From the NCBI GenBank assembly GCA_029582165.1, contig CM055887.1, forward strand, positions 17,593,190 through 17,657,189: a stretch of 64,000 nucleotides of DNA, given 5' to 3'. The notes below the pieces were generated by a model. That model saw nothing but the letters and a program-made list of their open reading frames with translations. It was not told where the DNA came from and did not search any database. The translations under genes were made by a program, and so were the position numbers. This document shows, piece by piece, positions 63,501-64,000 of this stretch. How positions within the stretch are numbered: position 1 is the stretch's first letter; each line of letters opens with the position of its first letter. The stretch is from Portulaca oleracea (taxonomy: Eukaryota > Streptophyta > Magnoliopsida > Caryophyllales > Portulacaceae).

Positions 63501-64000
63501 TAGATGAGCCTCTACTCCTTTACCTTACCGTGACTAGCTCTGCAATGGGGGGCTATGCTAGCTCAGAAGGTTAAAGGTCAAGAGAGCGTCATCTACTACT
63601 TGAGCAAGAAGTTCCTGGACTATGAAAGCCGATATGCGGACATAGAGAAAATGGCTCTCGCATTAGTATGGGCCACCAAGAAGTTGAGGCATTACATGCT
63701 TTCACATACGGTATATGTCATAGCTGAGAATAATCCCATCAAGTTCATCATGGAGCAGCCTACCATCAACAATCGCATTGCACGATGGGTGGTCATGCTT
63801 TCAGAGTTCAATCTTCAGTACCTGCCAAATCCATCAAAGGACGGGTTATTTCAGATTTCCTAGCTGCTTCACCATCACAGGAACCTCCAAGCACTCACTT
63901 GGAATTCCCAAATGAGGATGTATTTTTCACTGATGAAATAACATGGGAAATGTATTTCGACGGAGCTTCCAATCAAATGGGTTGTGGAGTAGGAATACTT
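60597..64000 (+). pseudogene. pol: T4 pro-pol: protease, RT, degenerate RNase H, start of second RNase H (broken)
   Basis: The protease active site LIDNGSAVNVCP (D codon 61119-61121) and LLGRPWLHECNA occur in frame. A linker follows (DMLKRQGYFPGMPLGK, FGLGYEPTEKEV). RT has PVPKKDGKVRMCVDFRDLNKASPKD and PFGLKNVGATYQRA, with YVDD at 63080-63091. The first RNase H (about 63500-63850) has LYLTVTSSAMG and VIAENNPIKF where catalytic D residues are expected. The second RNase H begins EITWEMYFDGASNQMGCGVGIL near 63938. Stops in the one frame are at 61086, 61464, 61821 and 62145. Frameshifts are near 62907 (one base lost) and 63550 (one gained), and a TAG lies near 63862. The stops between protease and RT might lie in the intron described for Ogre elements. 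Confidence 0.9.

Larger units (their letters stand above)
40394..64000 (+). mobile_element. T4: Tat/Ogre-type Ty3/gypsy element, host of the second nest (runs off the window)
   Basis: The 5' LTR (40394-42839) is followed by a tRNA-Arg-type PBS, a leader, gag, protease, RT, a degenerate RNase H and the start of a second RNase H at the window edge. The extra RNase H is the mark of the Tat lineage. T5 interrupts gag at 45376-59642 and a hAT MITE sits in the leader. Integrase and the 3' LTR are outside the window. Six in-frame stops and two frameshifts show decay or in part regulated expression. Confidence 0.9.

Overview
This window is plant nuclear heterochromatin or intergenic repeat DNA, most likely from a large-genome eudicot. 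I identify it as a plant from the retrotransposon lineages present (Athila and Tat/Ogre Ty3/gypsy, chromovirus-type LTRs), a plant-type PIF/Harbinger transposon, a plant L1-type LINE, a plant mobile domain gene, and primer-binding sites matching plant tRNA-Asp and tRNA-Arg. I see no ordinary host gene, no tRNA or rRNA gene and nothing prokaryotic. Nearly every base belongs to a transposable element, and the elements are inserted into one another. Most borders below rest on matching LTR ends plus target-site duplications (TSDs) that I located in the sequence.

Left part (1-4677): older fragments. In order: a duplicated AT-rich stretch, a reverse-oriented chromovirus-type LTR piece, the tandem-repeat tail and 3' LTR start of a Tat-like element, and another chromovirus-type LTR fragment.

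First nest (4678-38066). T1 is a Tat-like element with 1.0-kb LTRs and TSD CTAAC. It has only a broken gag plus long tandem arrays, and its original parts are interrupted twice. T2 is a 21-kb minus-strand Athila element (9762-30895, TSD GTCAC/GTCGC) with broken gag, protease, RT, RNase H, integrase and an env-position ORF. T3 is a plus-strand Athila-type element (19055-26152, TSD CTTGC) that sits inside T2 pol. T3 has near-identical LTRs and one intact gag-protease ORF but no polymerase. A nearly intact PIF/Harbinger transposon (about 31560-36386) sits in the T1 tandem array.

Second nest (about 38355-64000). An LTR fragment and a broken LINE are followed by T4, a Tat element whose 5' LTR starts at 40394 and whose pol runs off the right edge in its second RNase H domain. 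T4 holds a 561-bp hAT-type MITE. Its gag is split by T5 (45376-59642, TSD ATAGC), a relative of the same LTR family. T5 has no gag or pol. It carries an antisense, intron-containing plant mobile domain gene with its own TATA box. T5 is in turn hit by a 3.36-kb solo LTR (T6, TSD CCCTC) just downstream of its 5' LTR TATA box, and by an internally deleted chromovirus-type element (T7, TSD CCACC) in the last exon of the antisense gene.

Relative ages fit the nesting: T1 LTRs differ most, T5 LTRs by a few percent, and T3 LTRs by about a dozen substitutions. The most interesting signals are the gag-protease-only Athila T3, the gag/pol-free T5 with its antisense gene, the short palindrome arrays in three LTR families, and duplicated hairpin-plus-polypurine modules in both Athila elements.
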